From positions 186,001-250,000 of the forward strand of contig NZ_BAAADE010000003.1 in NCBI RefSeq assembly GCF_039522165.1: a stretch of DNA of 64,000 nucleotides, given 5' to 3'. Below are positions 1 through 9,287 of this stretch, piece after piece. Below the pieces are notes generated by a model that had not been told where the DNA came from, did no database searches, and saw nothing but the letters and a program-made list of their open reading frames with translations. Made by a program: the position numbers and the translations under genes. The stretch's first letter is position 1; each line of letters begins with the position of its first letter. The stretch comes from Paenochrobactrum glaciei. GTDB taxonomy: Bacteria > Pseudomonadota > Alphaproteobacteria > Rhizobiales > Rhizobiaceae.

Positions 1-1
1 T

Positions 2-880
2 GGTGCGGCCGACATGAAAAGTGGTGTTGCAAGCCATATTCTGGCCGTTGAATATCTGAAAAAAGCCGGTGTGAAGCTCAAAGGCGACGTCTATATCAAT
101 GTGGTGATTGACGAAGAAGTGTCCGGTCACGGTACATTGGATACGGTCATGCGTGGTTATAAAGCCGATGCCGGTATTTCGGGCGAAACCAGTGATTTGG
201 CGGTGCAGCCGGCTTGTATCGGCCGTATCTGGTTTGAAATTGCTGTTCAGGGCAAACCGGCCGGTATTCAAAAGCGCTATGAAGGTATTTCCGGCATTGA
301 TCTGGGCAATAAGGTTGTGCAGGCAGTTAAAGAGCTGGAAGATCATCGTGTGGCAACGGTGCGCCATCCGCTTTATCCGAATGCGCTGGATTCGCTGCCA
401 TGTATCATCGGCAGTTTTCAGGCCGGTAATTATCCAAGTGCCTTCCCTGATACAGCTTTGCTGAAAGGCAGTATCGGTACGGTGCCGGGTGAAGATCATG
501 AAGGTGTCAAGAAAAGTCTCGTTGATAAAATCAATGAAATGGCGGCACAGGATCCATGGATGAAAGATCATCCGCCGGTGGTGCGTTTTGTTGGCTATGA
601 CGCGCAGGCTTCAGAAATTCCGGTTGATCATCCGATTGTTGATCTGGTCAGCAAAAATTATACCGAGCTGACCGGCAAACAACCTGTCATTAGTGGTCGT
701 CAGGGGGCTGCGGATACACGTTTCCTCAACCTTTATGCAGATACACCAACAGTGATCTTCGGGCCGGGTTCAACAGCGGTTATGCATGCCAATGATGAAT
801 ATGTATCGATTGAGGATTACATCACATCTATCAAAGTGATGGCGCTTTGCATTTACGATTGGTGCGGGGCAGAAAACTAA
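2..880 (+). CDS. M20 family metallopeptidase/deacylase (ArgE/DapE-like), 5' truncated
   Basis: The reading frame is open from the window edge, so the N-terminus with the first metal-binding His is missing. The visible part starts with GAADMKSG, whose Asp bridges the two zinc ions in M20 enzymes. DEEVSGHGT follows about 35 residues later and carries the catalytic and metal-binding glutamates, and MHANDEY near the C-terminus carries the last metal His. The lid domain has GKPAGIQKRYEG where many relatives have a GxxAHA-type His, so the substrate may differ from that of classical ArgE/DapE. Such enzymes hydrolyse amide bonds of small N-acyl compounds in the cytoplasm. It precedes coxG-, xdhC- and mocA-like genes, suggesting a role in catabolism of a heterocycle or amide started by a molybdenum hydroxylase (inference). 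Family is secure; substrate is unknown. Confidence 0.85.
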   Translation, partial: GAADMKSGVASHILAVEYLKKAGVKLKGDVYINVVIDEEVSGHGTLDTVMRGYKADAGISGETSDLAVQPACIGRIWFEIAVQGKPAGIQKRYEGISGIDLGNKVVQAVKELEDHRVATVRHPLYPNALDSLPCIIGSFQAGNYPSAFPDTALLKGSIGTVPGEDHEGVKKSLVDKINEMAAQDPWMKDHPPVVRFVGYDAQASEIPVDHPIVDLVSKNYTELTGKQPVISGRQGAADTRFLNLYADTPTVIFGPGSTAVMHANDEYVSIEDYITSIKVMALCIYDWCGAEN

Positions 881-894
881 AAAAGGGGAGTATC

Positions 895-1512
895 ATGGCT
901 GAGATCAAACAGGTTTTTAAAGTCAACCATAACCGCAAAGTGGTCTGGGAGAAGTTTCAGGATCTGGCGGCTGTTGTGGCCTGTATTCCGGGTGCGCAAT
1001 TAACCGAGCCGCCGGTGGATGGGGTTGCCAAAGGGCGCATCACCGTCAAACTTGGCCCCGTGAAAGCAGATTTTGGTGGCGAGGCCAAAATCGTGCCGGA
1101 TGAGGCGAGCTATACAGGTGTGATCACCGGCGTGGGGATTGATAAAAATCACTCTTCACGTGCTAAAGGTGAGGTCACTTACGCGCTGACAGAGGAGGGA
1201 GAAAACACCACTGTTGTTTCGGTGGATGTGAATTATTCGCTTTCCGGCTCCTTGGCGCAGGTTGCTCGCGGCGGCATTGTCGAGGCCGTTGCCGGTCAGA
1301 TTTGCAAAGAATTTGCCAATAATCTGGAAGGTGAATTATCGGCTGGTGCCGAGCCGGTGGCAGAGGTCTTTGTTGCAGGCGAAGGTGTGGACGCAGCGTC
1401 GCCACAGCCTGCGGCACCGCGTCGACCTGCACCGGCAAAAGAGCTGAATATGCTCAGTGTTCTTTGGGCAGTGTTTAAAAACAAACTTGGTGCCATTTTC
1501 GGGCGCGCCTGA
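895..1512 (+). CDS. CoxG-like SRPBCC protein (carbon monoxide dehydrogenase subunit G family)
   Basis: About 205 residues. The ATG at 895 follows an AAGGGGAG ribosome site at 883-890 and lies 14 bases after the previous stop. Residues 1-150 match the SRPBCC/CoxG fold: FKVNHNRKVVWEKFQDL, then a CIPGAQ motif, then repeated beta-strand signatures such as KVKLGPVKADF-like segments. A Pro/Ala-rich linker (about 155-180) leads to a hydrophobic C-terminal helix (LSVLWAVFKNKLGAIFGRA), the type of tail by which CoxG recruits molybdenum hydroxylases to the membrane. Despite the name, CO oxidation is not implied: relatives accompany many xanthine-dehydrogenase-family enzymes. Next to xdhC and a MocA-type gene it probably serves a molybdenum hydroxylase encoded upstream of the window. 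Confidence 0.85.
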   Translation: MAEIKQVFKVNHNRKVVWEKFQDLAAVVACIPGAQLTEPPVDGVAKGRITVKLGPVKADFGGEAKIVPDEASYTGVITGVGIDKNHSSRAKGEVTYALTEEGENTTVVSVDVNYSLSGSLAQVARGGIVEAVAGQICKEFANNLEGELSAGAEPVAEVFVAGEGVDAASPQPAAPRRPAPAKELNMLSVLWAVFKNKLGAIFGRA

Positions 1513-1540
1513 ATATTGAAACAATAAAGGGAGGGGCTCA

Positions 1541-2545
1541 ATGAACACAGAACTGTCACAACAGGAGATGTTGTTTCAGCCCCTTCTGATGGCTGCGCAA
1601 TGGTTCAGGCAAAAACACCCTGCCGCCATTGCTACAGTCATTGAAACATGGGGCTCTGCTCCATGCCCAGTCGGCAGTCATTTGCTGATTGATAATGATG
1701 CTCATTTCTATGGCTCTGTTTCCGGCGGTTGCGTGGAAACAGAAGTGATTAGTCAGGCCATGGATGTCATCACGGATGGTAAAGCCCGTGTGCTGGAGTT
1801 TGGTGTCGCCGATGAAACAGCATGGCGGGTTGGCCTTTCATGCGGCGGGCGTATTAAAATTCTGGTGACACCATTAACATCTGTCTTTGCTGATATTTAT
1901 CAGGCACTGGAAAACCGGCGTGCCAGCTATTTGCTGACAAATATTCAAAGCGGCTCTCAGCAGCATTTCTTTGACTGTGATGTTTCATTGCAGCCGTTGA
2001 TGGAAAATATCCGCATGGGCAAATCGGGTATGGTCAGCCTTGAGGGGGAGGATTATTTTCTCAATATTTATACCCCGCGTCCGCGCCTTGTTTTAATTGG
2101 TGCCGTGCATATCAGCCAGAATTTACTGGTTGCCGCTAGGCTTACCAATTTTGATGTGACGATCATTGACCCAAGATCGGCATTTGCGACGGAAGAGCGC
2201 TTTGGTGATGCGGATTTGCATGTGGAATGGCCGCAGGATTATTTTGCCAAGCAGCCGTTAGATAATCATACGGCTGTTGCGGCACTGACTCATGATCCTA
2301 AAATTGATGATCCGGCTTTGATTGCAGCCATGCATGCGAAAGCCTTTTATATTGGCGCTTTAGGAAGCCGCAAAACCCATGCCAAACGGCTGGAGCGGCT
2401 TTATCAGGCGGGCTTTTCAGCAAATGATTGCGCATTGATTCATGCACCGATCGGGCTTGATATCAAAGCGCAAGGCCCTGCCGAAATTGCCATTGCAGTT
2501 TTGGCGCAAGTGATTGCCGCCTACCGCAATCGTGCAGCGGAATAA
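1541..2545 (+). CDS. XdhC/CoxI family molybdenum-hydroxylase maturation protein
   Basis: 334 residues. The N-terminal XdhC domain shows ATVIETWGSAPCPVG and YGSVSGGCVETEVI, the conserved cysteine-bearing motifs of the family. The C-terminal half is a Rossmann-like domain (LVLIGAVHISQNLLVAARL, then YIGALGSRKTHAKRL and HAPIGLDIKAQGPAEIAIAVLAQ). XdhC binds molybdenum cofactor, promotes its sulfuration and delivers it to xanthine-dehydrogenase-type apoenzymes in the cytoplasm. The gene has a GGGAGGGG ribosome site and sits 28 bases after coxG and 3 bases before the cofactor cytidylyltransferase gene, so translation is probably coupled. No truncation is apparent. Confidence 0.93.
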   Translation: MNTELSQQEMLFQPLLMAAQWFRQKHPAAIATVIETWGSAPCPVGSHLLIDNDAHFYGSVSGGCVETEVISQAMDVITDGKARVLEFGVADETAWRVGLSCGGRIKILVTPLTSVFADIYQALENRRASYLLTNIQSGSQQHFFDCDVSLQPLMENIRMGKSGMVSLEGEDYFLNIYTPRPRLVLIGAVHISQNLLVAARLTNFDVTIIDPRSAFATEERFGDADLHVEWPQDYFAKQPLDNHTAVAALTHDPKIDDPALIAAMHAKAFYIGALGSRKTHAKRLERLYQAGFSANDCALIHAPIGLDIKAQGPAEIAIAVLAQVIAAYRNRAAE

Positions 2546-2548
2546 GCC

Positions 2549-4177
2549 ATGCAGTTCGGTCGCTTAGCCCTGAATGATGCATTGGGAGCCATTCTTGCCC
2601 ATACGATCATCACGGATAATAAGGTGATCAAAAAAGGCACGGTTTTAAGCCGCAGCGATCTTGAATATATCCGGTCAGCTGGGCACGTGGATGTGCTGGC
2701 GGCAAGGCTGGAAGGGCTAGATATCGGCGAGGATGATGCCGCACGGCGCATTGCCGATTGCTTGTCTTTTGCCCATATCCGCGCTGGTCTTGCGACCACC
2801 GGACGCGTTAATTTCTACGCAGAAAAAGCCGGATTATTTACAGTTTCAGAAGAGCTTATACATGCGATCAACCGTGTGGACAGCTCCATCACCTTGTCAA
2901 CGCTTGCGCCTTTTACCCGCACCACTGCGGATATGCTGGTGGCGACCGTTAAAATCATTCCTTTTGCTGTTGATCAGTTGCATATGCAACATGTGCAAAG
3001 TCTGGCGATCAGACAACAAGCCTTTGCGGTTAAGCCATTCGCACCTAAAAAAATCGGCTTGATCCAGACGGTTTTGCCAAATCTTAAAACCAGTATTCTC
3101 GATAAGACAGCCAAGGTCACGGCCAAACGTATTGAGCTCAATGGTGGCGATTTGGTGAGTGAAATGCGTGTCGAACATCACGCGCCCTTTGTGGCAGAGG
3201 CGATCAAACAGACATTAAAAAATGCTGATATGGCAGTGATTTTTGGGGCTTCCGCTGTGTGTGATCCTGATGATATTGTACCGCAGGCCATCCGGCTTGC
3301 AGGTGGCAGGGTTGAGCGTATCGGTATGCCGGTTGATCCGGGCAATTTGCTCATTCTAGCAAGTCACGGCCATAAGCCTGTTTTAGGAGCGCCGGGTTGT
3401 TCACGAAGCCCGAAAGAAAACGGTTTTGATTGGGTTCTCGACCGGCTGATGGCCGATCTTAAAGTTGATGACCGGATGATTGCGGGCATGGGAGTGGGAG
3501 GTATCTTGTCAGAAATTCCAAATCGTCCGTCACCACGCGAAATGGTTAAAACAGATCATCAGGGGGATGTGGCTATTGCGGTTCTGGCGGCAGGGCGTTC
3601 GAGCAGAATGGGCGCGCGCAATAAATTGCTGGCGCATTTTGATGGTGTGCCATTGGTGCGCCGTTCCGTAGAGGCTGCCATTGCCGGTGGCGGGCGTCCG
3701 GTTATCGTGGTGCTTGGTCATATGGCTGAGGAAATTGATCTGGCACTTCATCATCTTACTATCAAAACTATTTTAAACCCGGATTACAGCCAAGGGCTCT
3801 CAACATCGATCAAGGCAGCGCTTGATCATTTGCCGCCATCGGCAACAGGTCTGATGATCCAGCTTGGTGATATGCCGCATGTGAAAGCGCATCATATCAG
3901 GCAGATGCTTGCGGCATTTGATAAAAGCCGCCACAGTGCGGTTATTCGCGCCACATGTAATAGTGAAGCTGGCAATCCGGTGATTATTCCTGCTCATTTG
4001 TTTGAAAAGCTTGGGCAATTACAAGGTGATCGCGGCGCACGTAAGTTGATTGAAACAAGTGAAGTGCAAGTGATTGATGTCGAAATTGGCGAGGCGGCTT
4101 TGAGTGATGTTGATACGGCAGAAGCCTTGGAAAAAGCTGGCGGCTACTGGGCTGACCGTCGGCTTTCAACTATGTAA
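2549..4177 (+). CDS. Molybdenum cofactor cytidylyltransferase fusion (molybdopterin-binding domain + MocA-type NTP transferase)
   Basis: 542 residues in two parts. Residues about 1-330 resemble the MoaB/MoeA-type molybdopterin-binding domain fused to MocA proteins (FGASAVCDPDDIVPQAI, then HKPVLGAPGCSRSPKENGF). Residues about 340-535 are a nucleotidyltransferase of the MobA/MocA type, with the nucleotide-binding LAAGRSSRMG loop near residue 345, a following KLL, the metal-binding MIQLGDMPHV and the C-terminal GDRGARKL motif. The expected reaction is CTP + Mo-molybdopterin giving Mo-molybdopterin cytosine dinucleotide, the cofactor of xanthine-oxidase-family enzymes. The position directly after xdhC supports dedicated cofactor supply to one hydroxylase. 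Choice of CTP over GTP is inferred from context. Confidence 0.9.
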   Translation: MQFGRLALNDALGAILAHTIITDNKVIKKGTVLSRSDLEYIRSAGHVDVLAARLEGLDIGEDDAARRIADCLSFAHIRAGLATTGRVNFYAEKAGLFTVSEELIHAINRVDSSITLSTLAPFTRTTADMLVATVKIIPFAVDQLHMQHVQSLAIRQQAFAVKPFAPKKIGLIQTVLPNLKTSILDKTAKVTAKRIELNGGDLVSEMRVEHHAPFVAEAIKQTLKNADMAVIFGASAVCDPDDIVPQAIRLAGGRVERIGMPVDPGNLLILASHGHKPVLGAPGCSRSPKENGFDWVLDRLMADLKVDDRMIAGMGVGGILSEIPNRPSPREMVKTDHQGDVAIAVLAAGRSSRMGARNKLLAHFDGVPLVRRSVEAAIAGGGRPVIVVLGHMAEEIDLALHHLTIKTILNPDYSQGLSTSIKAALDHLPPSATGLMIQLGDMPHVKAHHIRQMLAAFDKSRHSAVIRATCNSEAGNPVIIPAHLFEKLGQLQGDRGARKLIETSEVQVIDVEIGEAALSDVDTAEALEKAGGYWADRRLSTM

Positions 4178-4281
4178 CTTATATTCATCGTGTGTTTGCT
4201 AAATGGTTGGATTTCAGTGCATATTAATATTGCAAAATTTGATCCCTCTTTATCTAAAATAATCTGAAAGCATAAAAAAAT

Positions 4282-5049
4282 ATGGACCCGGTAAATATAG
4301 CAGCGCTTTTGCTACTGGCGGGGCTGGCAGCCTATATGCAAACTTTAACAGGTTTTGCGCTTGGGCTTATTATGATGGGCGGCATTGCGCTGGGCTCTAT
4401 CATGCCGATCGATGAAGCGGCGATATTGGTGAGCTTTTTAACAATCATCAATGCGGTTCAAGTGCTGGCAAAAGGTTGGCGTGATATAGCCAAGCGTGAA
4501 TTTACCCTGATTATTATTCCGAGCCTTTTCTTTTTGTTGGTAGGCTATTGGTTGCTTGGGTTGTTGCTGGGTAGCTCCGTCAATTGGTTGAAATTGGTGC
4601 TGGGCATTTTTATTATCATCTCCAGCATTCAATTGCTGATGAAGCCAACACCTTTGGAAAAGCGTTCGTCTGCGGGTTCATTTGTATTTTTTGGTTCACT
4701 TGCCGGACTGATGGGCGGTTTGTTTTCAACGGCAGGGCCGCCATTAGTTTATCATTTATACCGGCAGCCTCTAAGGCTTACCGTTATCCGCGAGACGCTG
4801 GTAGCAGTTTTCGGGTTAAACGCATTGCTGCGCCTTGGCACTGTGACATTTACAGGGGAGATGCCGACGGGCGGATTTTGGTGGAGTTTACTGGCTATAC
4901 CGGCGGTGATCTTGTGCACATATCTGGCACGACGTTTTCCGCCGCCGCTTTCACCGGTTGCCCTGCGGCGATTAGCATTTGTTTTATTATTTTTATCTGG
5001 CGCTTCATTGGCCATACCGGCATTTTTGACGCTCATTGCAGATATTTAG
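4282..5049 (+). CDS. TauE/SafE family sulfite/organosulfonate exporter-like membrane protein
   Basis: 255 residues, almost entirely hydrophobic, with about eight predicted membrane segments. The first segment (YMQTLTGFALGLIMMGGIALG) and the repeated half (GSLAGLMGGLFSTAGPPLVYHLYRQ) carry the GFGxxL- and GGxxxxxGPP-type signatures of the TauE/SafE (DUF81) family. Members move small anions such as sulfite, sulfoacetate or sulfolactate across the inner membrane. It starts 104 bases after the molybdenum-cofactor gene in the same direction and ends just before a strong hairpin, so it may be the last gene of that operon or have its own promoter. Substrate cannot be told from sequence. Confidence 0.88.
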   Translation: MDPVNIAALLLLAGLAAYMQTLTGFALGLIMMGGIALGSIMPIDEAAILVSFLTIINAVQVLAKGWRDIAKREFTLIIIPSLFFLLVGYWLLGLLLGSSVNWLKLVLGIFIIISSIQLLMKPTPLEKRSSAGSFVFFGSLAGLMGGLFSTAGPPLVYHLYRQPLRLTVIRETLVAVFGLNALLRLGTVTFTGEMPTGGFWWSLLAIPAVILCTYLARRFPPPLSPVALRRLAFVLLFLSGASLAIPAFLTLIADI

Positions 5050-5059
5050 TGCTTATAGA

Positions 5060-5092
5060 AAAGCTCCCGAATAAGGTTCGGGAGCTTTTTAG
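5060..5092. terminator. Rho-independent terminator between tauE-like gene and mcm (convergent)
   Basis: Perfect 12-bp inverted repeat (arms 5060-5071 and 5077-5088, AAAGCTCCCGAA with its complement), 5-base loop and T-rich flanks on both sides. It lies between two convergent genes and can stop transcription from either direction. Confidence 0.9.
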
Positions 5093-5094
5093 TT

Positions 5095-7239
5095 TTACAA
5101 TGTGTTCGGGCGTTTGCCCTCGAGAAGATCAAGCACGGTGCGTGCTGCTTCCATCACATTGGTGCCGGGGCCAAAAACAGCTGAAACACCGTTTTCATAA
5201 AGATAATCATAGTCTTGGCGCGGAATAACGCCGCCAACCACCACAATCACTTGCCCCGCACCGCGTTCTTTCAAAGCTTTGATAAGCTGCGGGGCGAGCG
5301 TTTTATGACCAGCTGCCAGTGATGACATGCCCACCACATGCACTTTTTGCTGCACAGCCATATCGGCGGCTTCTTCAGGTGTCTGGAACAGCGGGCCAGC
5401 GAGAACATCAAAACCCATATCGCCAAAGGCGGAGGCGATAATTTTAGCGCCGCGGTCATGGCCATCCTGACCAAGTTTTGCCACCATGATTTTCGGTTTC
5501 TGGCTTAAAACTTTGGAAAATTCGCCCAGGCGTTCAACCAGTGTCTGATATTCAGGATCGCCATCATAGGCATCGCCATAAACATCACTGACCACTTCCG
5601 GTATTGCCGCATGGTCACCATAAACCGCGCGCATTGCATCGGAAATTTCACCAACTGTTGCGCGTTGTCGCGCGGCTTCCACCGCGGCTTCCAGAATATT
5701 GCCTTCTCGTGTGCGAGCAACTTCCGTCAGGGCTTTGAGTGCGGCTTCGACCTTAACGGCATCGCGATTGCGCTTCATTTTTTCGATGCGTTCAATCTGC
5801 GCCAGTCGCACAGCCGTATTGTCGATCTCTAGAATATCGAGCTGGTCTTCGTTTTCCAGACGATATTTATTGACGCCGACGATCACTTCATCGCCGCGGT
5901 CAACCGCAGCCTGACGCCGTGTTGCAGCCTCTTCAATCAGGCGTTTTGGCATGCCCGTGGCAACCGCTTTGGTCATGCCGCCGAGTGCTTCTACTTCTTC
6001 AATAAGCGCCCATGCTTTTTCAGCCAGATCATGGGTCAGGCTCTCGACATAATAAGAACCAGCCAGCGGATCCACCACATTGGTGATGCCTGTTTCATGC
6101 TGCAAAATAAGCTGCGTATTACGTGCAATACGGGCCGAAAATTCGGTTGGCAGCGCGATCGCCTCATCAAGCGCGTTGGTGTGGAGTGATTGTGTGCCGC
6201 CAAGGGCAGCCGACATTGCTTCATAGGCGGTGCGGATGACATTGTTATACGGGTCTTGTTCCTGCAACGACACGCCGGAGGTTTGGCAGTGAGTGCGCAG
6301 CATCAATGAAGAAGCCTTTTTCGGTTCAAATTCTTCCATGATACGCGTCCAAAGCAAACGCGCGGCGCGAAGCTTTGCTGCTTCCATGAAGAAATTCATG
6401 CCGATGGCGAAGAAGAAAGACAGGCGTCCGGCAAAATCATCGACATTCAAGCCTTTTTTCAAGGCTGCACGTACATATTCGCGTCCGTCTGCCAGTGTGA
6501 AAGCCAGCTCCTGCACCAATGTCGAACCCGCTTCCTGCATATGGTAGCCGGAAATGGAAATCGAGTTAAAACGCGGCATTTCTTTAGCGGTATATTCGAT
6601 AATATCCGCGATAATCCGCATGGATGGTTCGGGGGGATAAATATAGGTGTTACGCACCATGAATTCTTTCAGAATATCATTCTGAATGGTGCCGGAAAGC
6701 TCGGCGCGTGAACAGCCTTGTTCTTCGCCTGCGACAATAAAATTGGCGAGGATCGGAATAACCGCGCCATTCATCGTCATGGAAACAGACATATCTTTGA
6801 GCGGAATTCCGTCAAAGAGAATTTTCATATCCTCGACACTGTCGATTGCCACACCTGCTTTACCAACATCGCCGACAACGCGCGGATGATCGCTGTCATA
6901 GCCGCGATGTGTTGCCAGATCGAAGGCAACCGACAAGCCTTTTTGTCCGGCAGCCAGATTGCGTTTATAAAAAGCATTGGAAGCTTCAGCGGTGGAAAAA
7001 CCGGCATATTGGCGGATAGTCCACGGACGACCAGCATACATGGTGGCGCGGGGGCCACGTACGAATGGTGCAAAACCGGGCAACGTGTCCAGATGTTGCA
7101 CGCGCTCCAGATCATCAGCCGTATAGAGTGGCTTCACCGGAATGCCTTCCGGTGTTTGCCATGTCAGCGTGTCGGGAGATCGTTTGATCTCCTTCTCAGC
7201 CAGCTTCTGCCAATCGTCGATATTTACTTTATCCGTCAT
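5095..7239 (-). CDS. mcm: Methylmalonyl-CoA mutase, single-chain form
   Basis: 714 residues, the usual length of bacterial single-chain (ScpA/BhbA-type) enzymes. The N-terminal TIM barrel contains RGPRATMYAGRPWTIRQYAGF and the substrate-pocket region LRTHCQTSGVSL. The C-terminal B12-binding domain shows the base-off DxHxxG motif (GQDGHDRG) near residue 590, then VVGMSSLAAGH and VVGGVIP. The enzyme isomerises (R)-methylmalonyl-CoA to succinyl-CoA using adenosylcobalamin in the cytoplasm. Its ATG overlaps the stop of the carboxylase alpha gene by one base (TAATG), so the two are translationally coupled and complete the propionyl-CoA to succinyl-CoA route. Methylmalonyl-CoA epimerase and the MeaB chaperone are not in this window. 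Confidence 0.97.
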   Translation of the reverse strand: MTDKVNIDDWQKLAEKEIKRSPDTLTWQTPEGIPVKPLYTADDLERVQHLDTLPGFAPFVRGPRATMYAGRPWTIRQYAGFSTAEASNAFYKRNLAAGQKGLSVAFDLATHRGYDSDHPRVVGDVGKAGVAIDSVEDMKILFDGIPLKDMSVSMTMNGAVIPILANFIVAGEEQGCSRAELSGTIQNDILKEFMVRNTYIYPPEPSMRIIADIIEYTAKEMPRFNSISISGYHMQEAGSTLVQELAFTLADGREYVRAALKKGLNVDDFAGRLSFFFAIGMNFFMEAAKLRAARLLWTRIMEEFEPKKASSLMLRTHCQTSGVSLQEQDPYNNVIRTAYEAMSAALGGTQSLHTNALDEAIALPTEFSARIARNTQLILQHETGITNVVDPLAGSYYVESLTHDLAEKAWALIEEVEALGGMTKAVATGMPKRLIEEAATRRQAAVDRGDEVIVGVNKYRLENEDQLDILEIDNTAVRLAQIERIEKMKRNRDAVKVEAALKALTEVARTREGNILEAAVEAARQRATVGEISDAMRAVYGDHAAIPEVVSDVYGDAYDGDPEYQTLVERLGEFSKVLSQKPKIMVAKLGQDGHDRGAKIIASAFGDMGFDVLAGPLFQTPEEAADMAVQQKVHVVGMSSLAAGHKTLAPQLIKALKERGAGQVIVVVGGVIPRQDYDYLYENGVSAVFGPGTNVMEAARTVLDLLEGKRPNTL

Positions 7240-9242
7240 TAAATGAACTCCAGAATAAGCTCATCAACAGCCAGACTTTGACCGGCAGATGCCAGTACGC
7301 GTTTCACCACGCCGCTTTTTTCTGCGCGCAAGGTGTTTTCCATTTTCATTGCTTCAACAATTGCCAATGCTTGTCCTGCCTCCACATGGTCGCCCTCCGC
7401 GACTTGAATGGAGGTTATCACACCCGGCATCGGGCACAATAGCATCTTGGATGTATCAGGTGCTTGTTTAACCGGCATCAGCCCGGCCAGCTCCGCCACA
7501 CGCGGACGGCGCACAAATGATTTGATGTCAATGCCACGATAGCGCAGGCGCAAAGCATTGCCGTTAATGTCCACTTTAACACCGAGTGTTTCGCCATCGA
7601 CATTGAAGGTGCCAAGCTGATCACCTGGTTTCCACTGGCTTGTTACATGCAGCACAGTGTCAGCTCCGATCAGCACACGCAAACCGGCTTCATATTCTTC
7701 CATGGTGAGCGCAATGGATTGATGGCCTAAGCTGACAACCCATTCTTTGGCAAGAGGTGCTAAATGGTCGCTCAAACGGCCACTGATTTGAGCGGCACGT
7801 TCCTGCACGATTTTATTGATGAAGGCTGCAACCGCTGCCAGTTTTTGAGCAGTTTTCGTATCGGCTTCAACACCGTGGAAGCCTTCGGGAAACTCTTCAG
7901 CAATGAAAGCAGTAGTAATATTGCCGTCACGGAAGCGTTTGTGCTGCATGACCGCAGACAGAAACGGCAGATTGTGGCCAATACCTTCCAGCTCAAACTC
8001 GTCCAAAGCGCTGCTCATTGCGTCAATGGCGGTGATGCGATTGGGTGCCCATGTGCAAAGTTTTGCGACCATCGGGTCGTAATACATGGAAATTTCGCCG
8101 CCTTCATAAACGCCGGTATCATTGCGCACAATGGTGCCGTCAAGTTTTTCGCCTTCGCTTGGCGGGCGGTAGCGGGTGAGGCGGCCAATTGATGGCAGGA
8201 AGTTGCGATATGGATCTTCAGCGTAAAGGCGGCTTTCAATTGCCCAGCCATTAAGCTTTACATCAGCTTGGGCAATTGCCAGTTTTTCGCCAGCGGCAAC
8301 GCGGATCATCTGCTCAACAAGATCAATACCGGTGATGAGTTCGGTTACCGGATGTTCAACCTGCAAACGGGTGTTCATTTCGAGGAAATAGAAGTTGCGT
8401 GAACCATCAACGATGAATTCAACCGTACCGGCTGAATGATAGCCAACGGCAGCAGCCAGTGCCACAGCCTGTTCACCCATGGCGCGGCGTGTTGCTTCAT
8501 CCAAAAATGGGGATGGTGCTTCTTCAACTACTTTTTGGTTGCGGCGCTGAATGGAACATTCACGCTCGCCTAAGTAAATAATATTGCCGTGCTTGTCGCC
8601 AAGCACCTGAATTTCGATATGGCGTGGCTGAGTGACGAATTTTTCAATGAAAATACGGTCGTCACCGAATGAGTTTTTAGCTTCATTTTTGGCCGCCTGA
8701 AAGCCTTCGCGAGCCTCTAAATCGTTCTCGGCAATACGCATGCCCTTACCGCCGCCACCGGCTGAGGCTTTGATCATCACCGGATAGCCGATATTGGAAG
8801 CAATTTTCACCGCTTCATCAGCACTTTCAATCAGCCCCATATGACCGGGAACGGTGGAAACGCCAGCCTCGGAAGCCAGTTTTTTCGAGGTGATTTTATC
8901 ACCCATTGCAAGAATTGCGCCTTCCGGCGGGCCGATGAAAGCCACGCCGAGCTTGTCGAGAGCTGCGGCAAAAGCCGGATTTTCTGACAGAAAACCATAG
9001 CCTGGATGAACAGCATCAGCGCCGGTTTGGCGGATGGCGTCCAGAATTTTGTCGATGACAATATAGGACTGGTTGGATGGTGCAGGGCCGATATGTACAG
9101 CTTCATCAGCCATTGAGACATGAAGCGCGTTACGGTCGGCGTCTGAATAAACAGCAACTGTGGCAATGCCCATTTTCTTCGCGGTTTTGATGACGCGACA
9201 GGCAATTTCACCTCGGTTAGCAATGAGAATTTTTTTAAACAT
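7239..9242 (-). CDS. pccA: Propionyl-CoA carboxylase alpha subunit (biotin carboxylase + biotin carrier)
   Basis: 667 residues. Order of domains: biotin carboxylase N-terminal (KILIANRGEIACRVIKTA, residues 4-21), ATP-grasp with a glycine-rich KASAGGGGKGMR loop, the conserved MNTRLQVEHPVTE catalytic region, a BT linker region, and a C-terminal biotinyl domain whose EAMKMENT places the biotinylated lysine near residue 633. The subunit carboxylates biotin with ATP and bicarbonate and passes CO2 to the beta subunit. Next to mcm and pccB the substrate is most likely propionyl-CoA. It starts 45 bases after the pccB stop and overlaps mcm by one base. Confidence 0.95.
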   Translation of the reverse strand: MFKKILIANRGEIACRVIKTAKKMGIATVAVYSDADRNALHVSMADEAVHIGPAPSNQSYIVIDKILDAIRQTGADAVHPGYGFLSENPAFAAALDKLGVAFIGPPEGAILAMGDKITSKKLASEAGVSTVPGHMGLIESADEAVKIASNIGYPVMIKASAGGGGKGMRIAENDLEAREGFQAAKNEAKNSFGDDRIFIEKFVTQPRHIEIQVLGDKHGNIIYLGERECSIQRRNQKVVEEAPSPFLDEATRRAMGEQAVALAAAVGYHSAGTVEFIVDGSRNFYFLEMNTRLQVEHPVTELITGIDLVEQMIRVAAGEKLAIAQADVKLNGWAIESRLYAEDPYRNFLPSIGRLTRYRPPSEGEKLDGTIVRNDTGVYEGGEISMYYDPMVAKLCTWAPNRITAIDAMSSALDEFELEGIGHNLPFLSAVMQHKRFRDGNITTAFIAEEFPEGFHGVEADTKTAQKLAAVAAFINKIVQERAAQISGRLSDHLAPLAKEWVVSLGHQSIALTMEEYEAGLRVLIGADTVLHVTSQWKPGDQLGTFNVDGETLGVKVDINGNALRLRYRGIDIKSFVRRPRVAELAGLMPVKQAPDTSKMLLCPMPGVITSIQVAEGDHVEAGQALAIVEAMKMENTLRAEKSGVVKRVLASAGQSLAVDELILEFI

Positions 9243-9287
9243 ATTAAATCCAGCTTCGGTTGAATGGTTTAAGCCCGAGGGAAAAAA

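Noticed and set aside
4132..4146. 15-base repeat AAAAGCTGGCGGCTA shared with 15532-15546
   Set aside because: One copy is coding, the other is part of a hairpin before phnG; two copies with no common context look coincidental.
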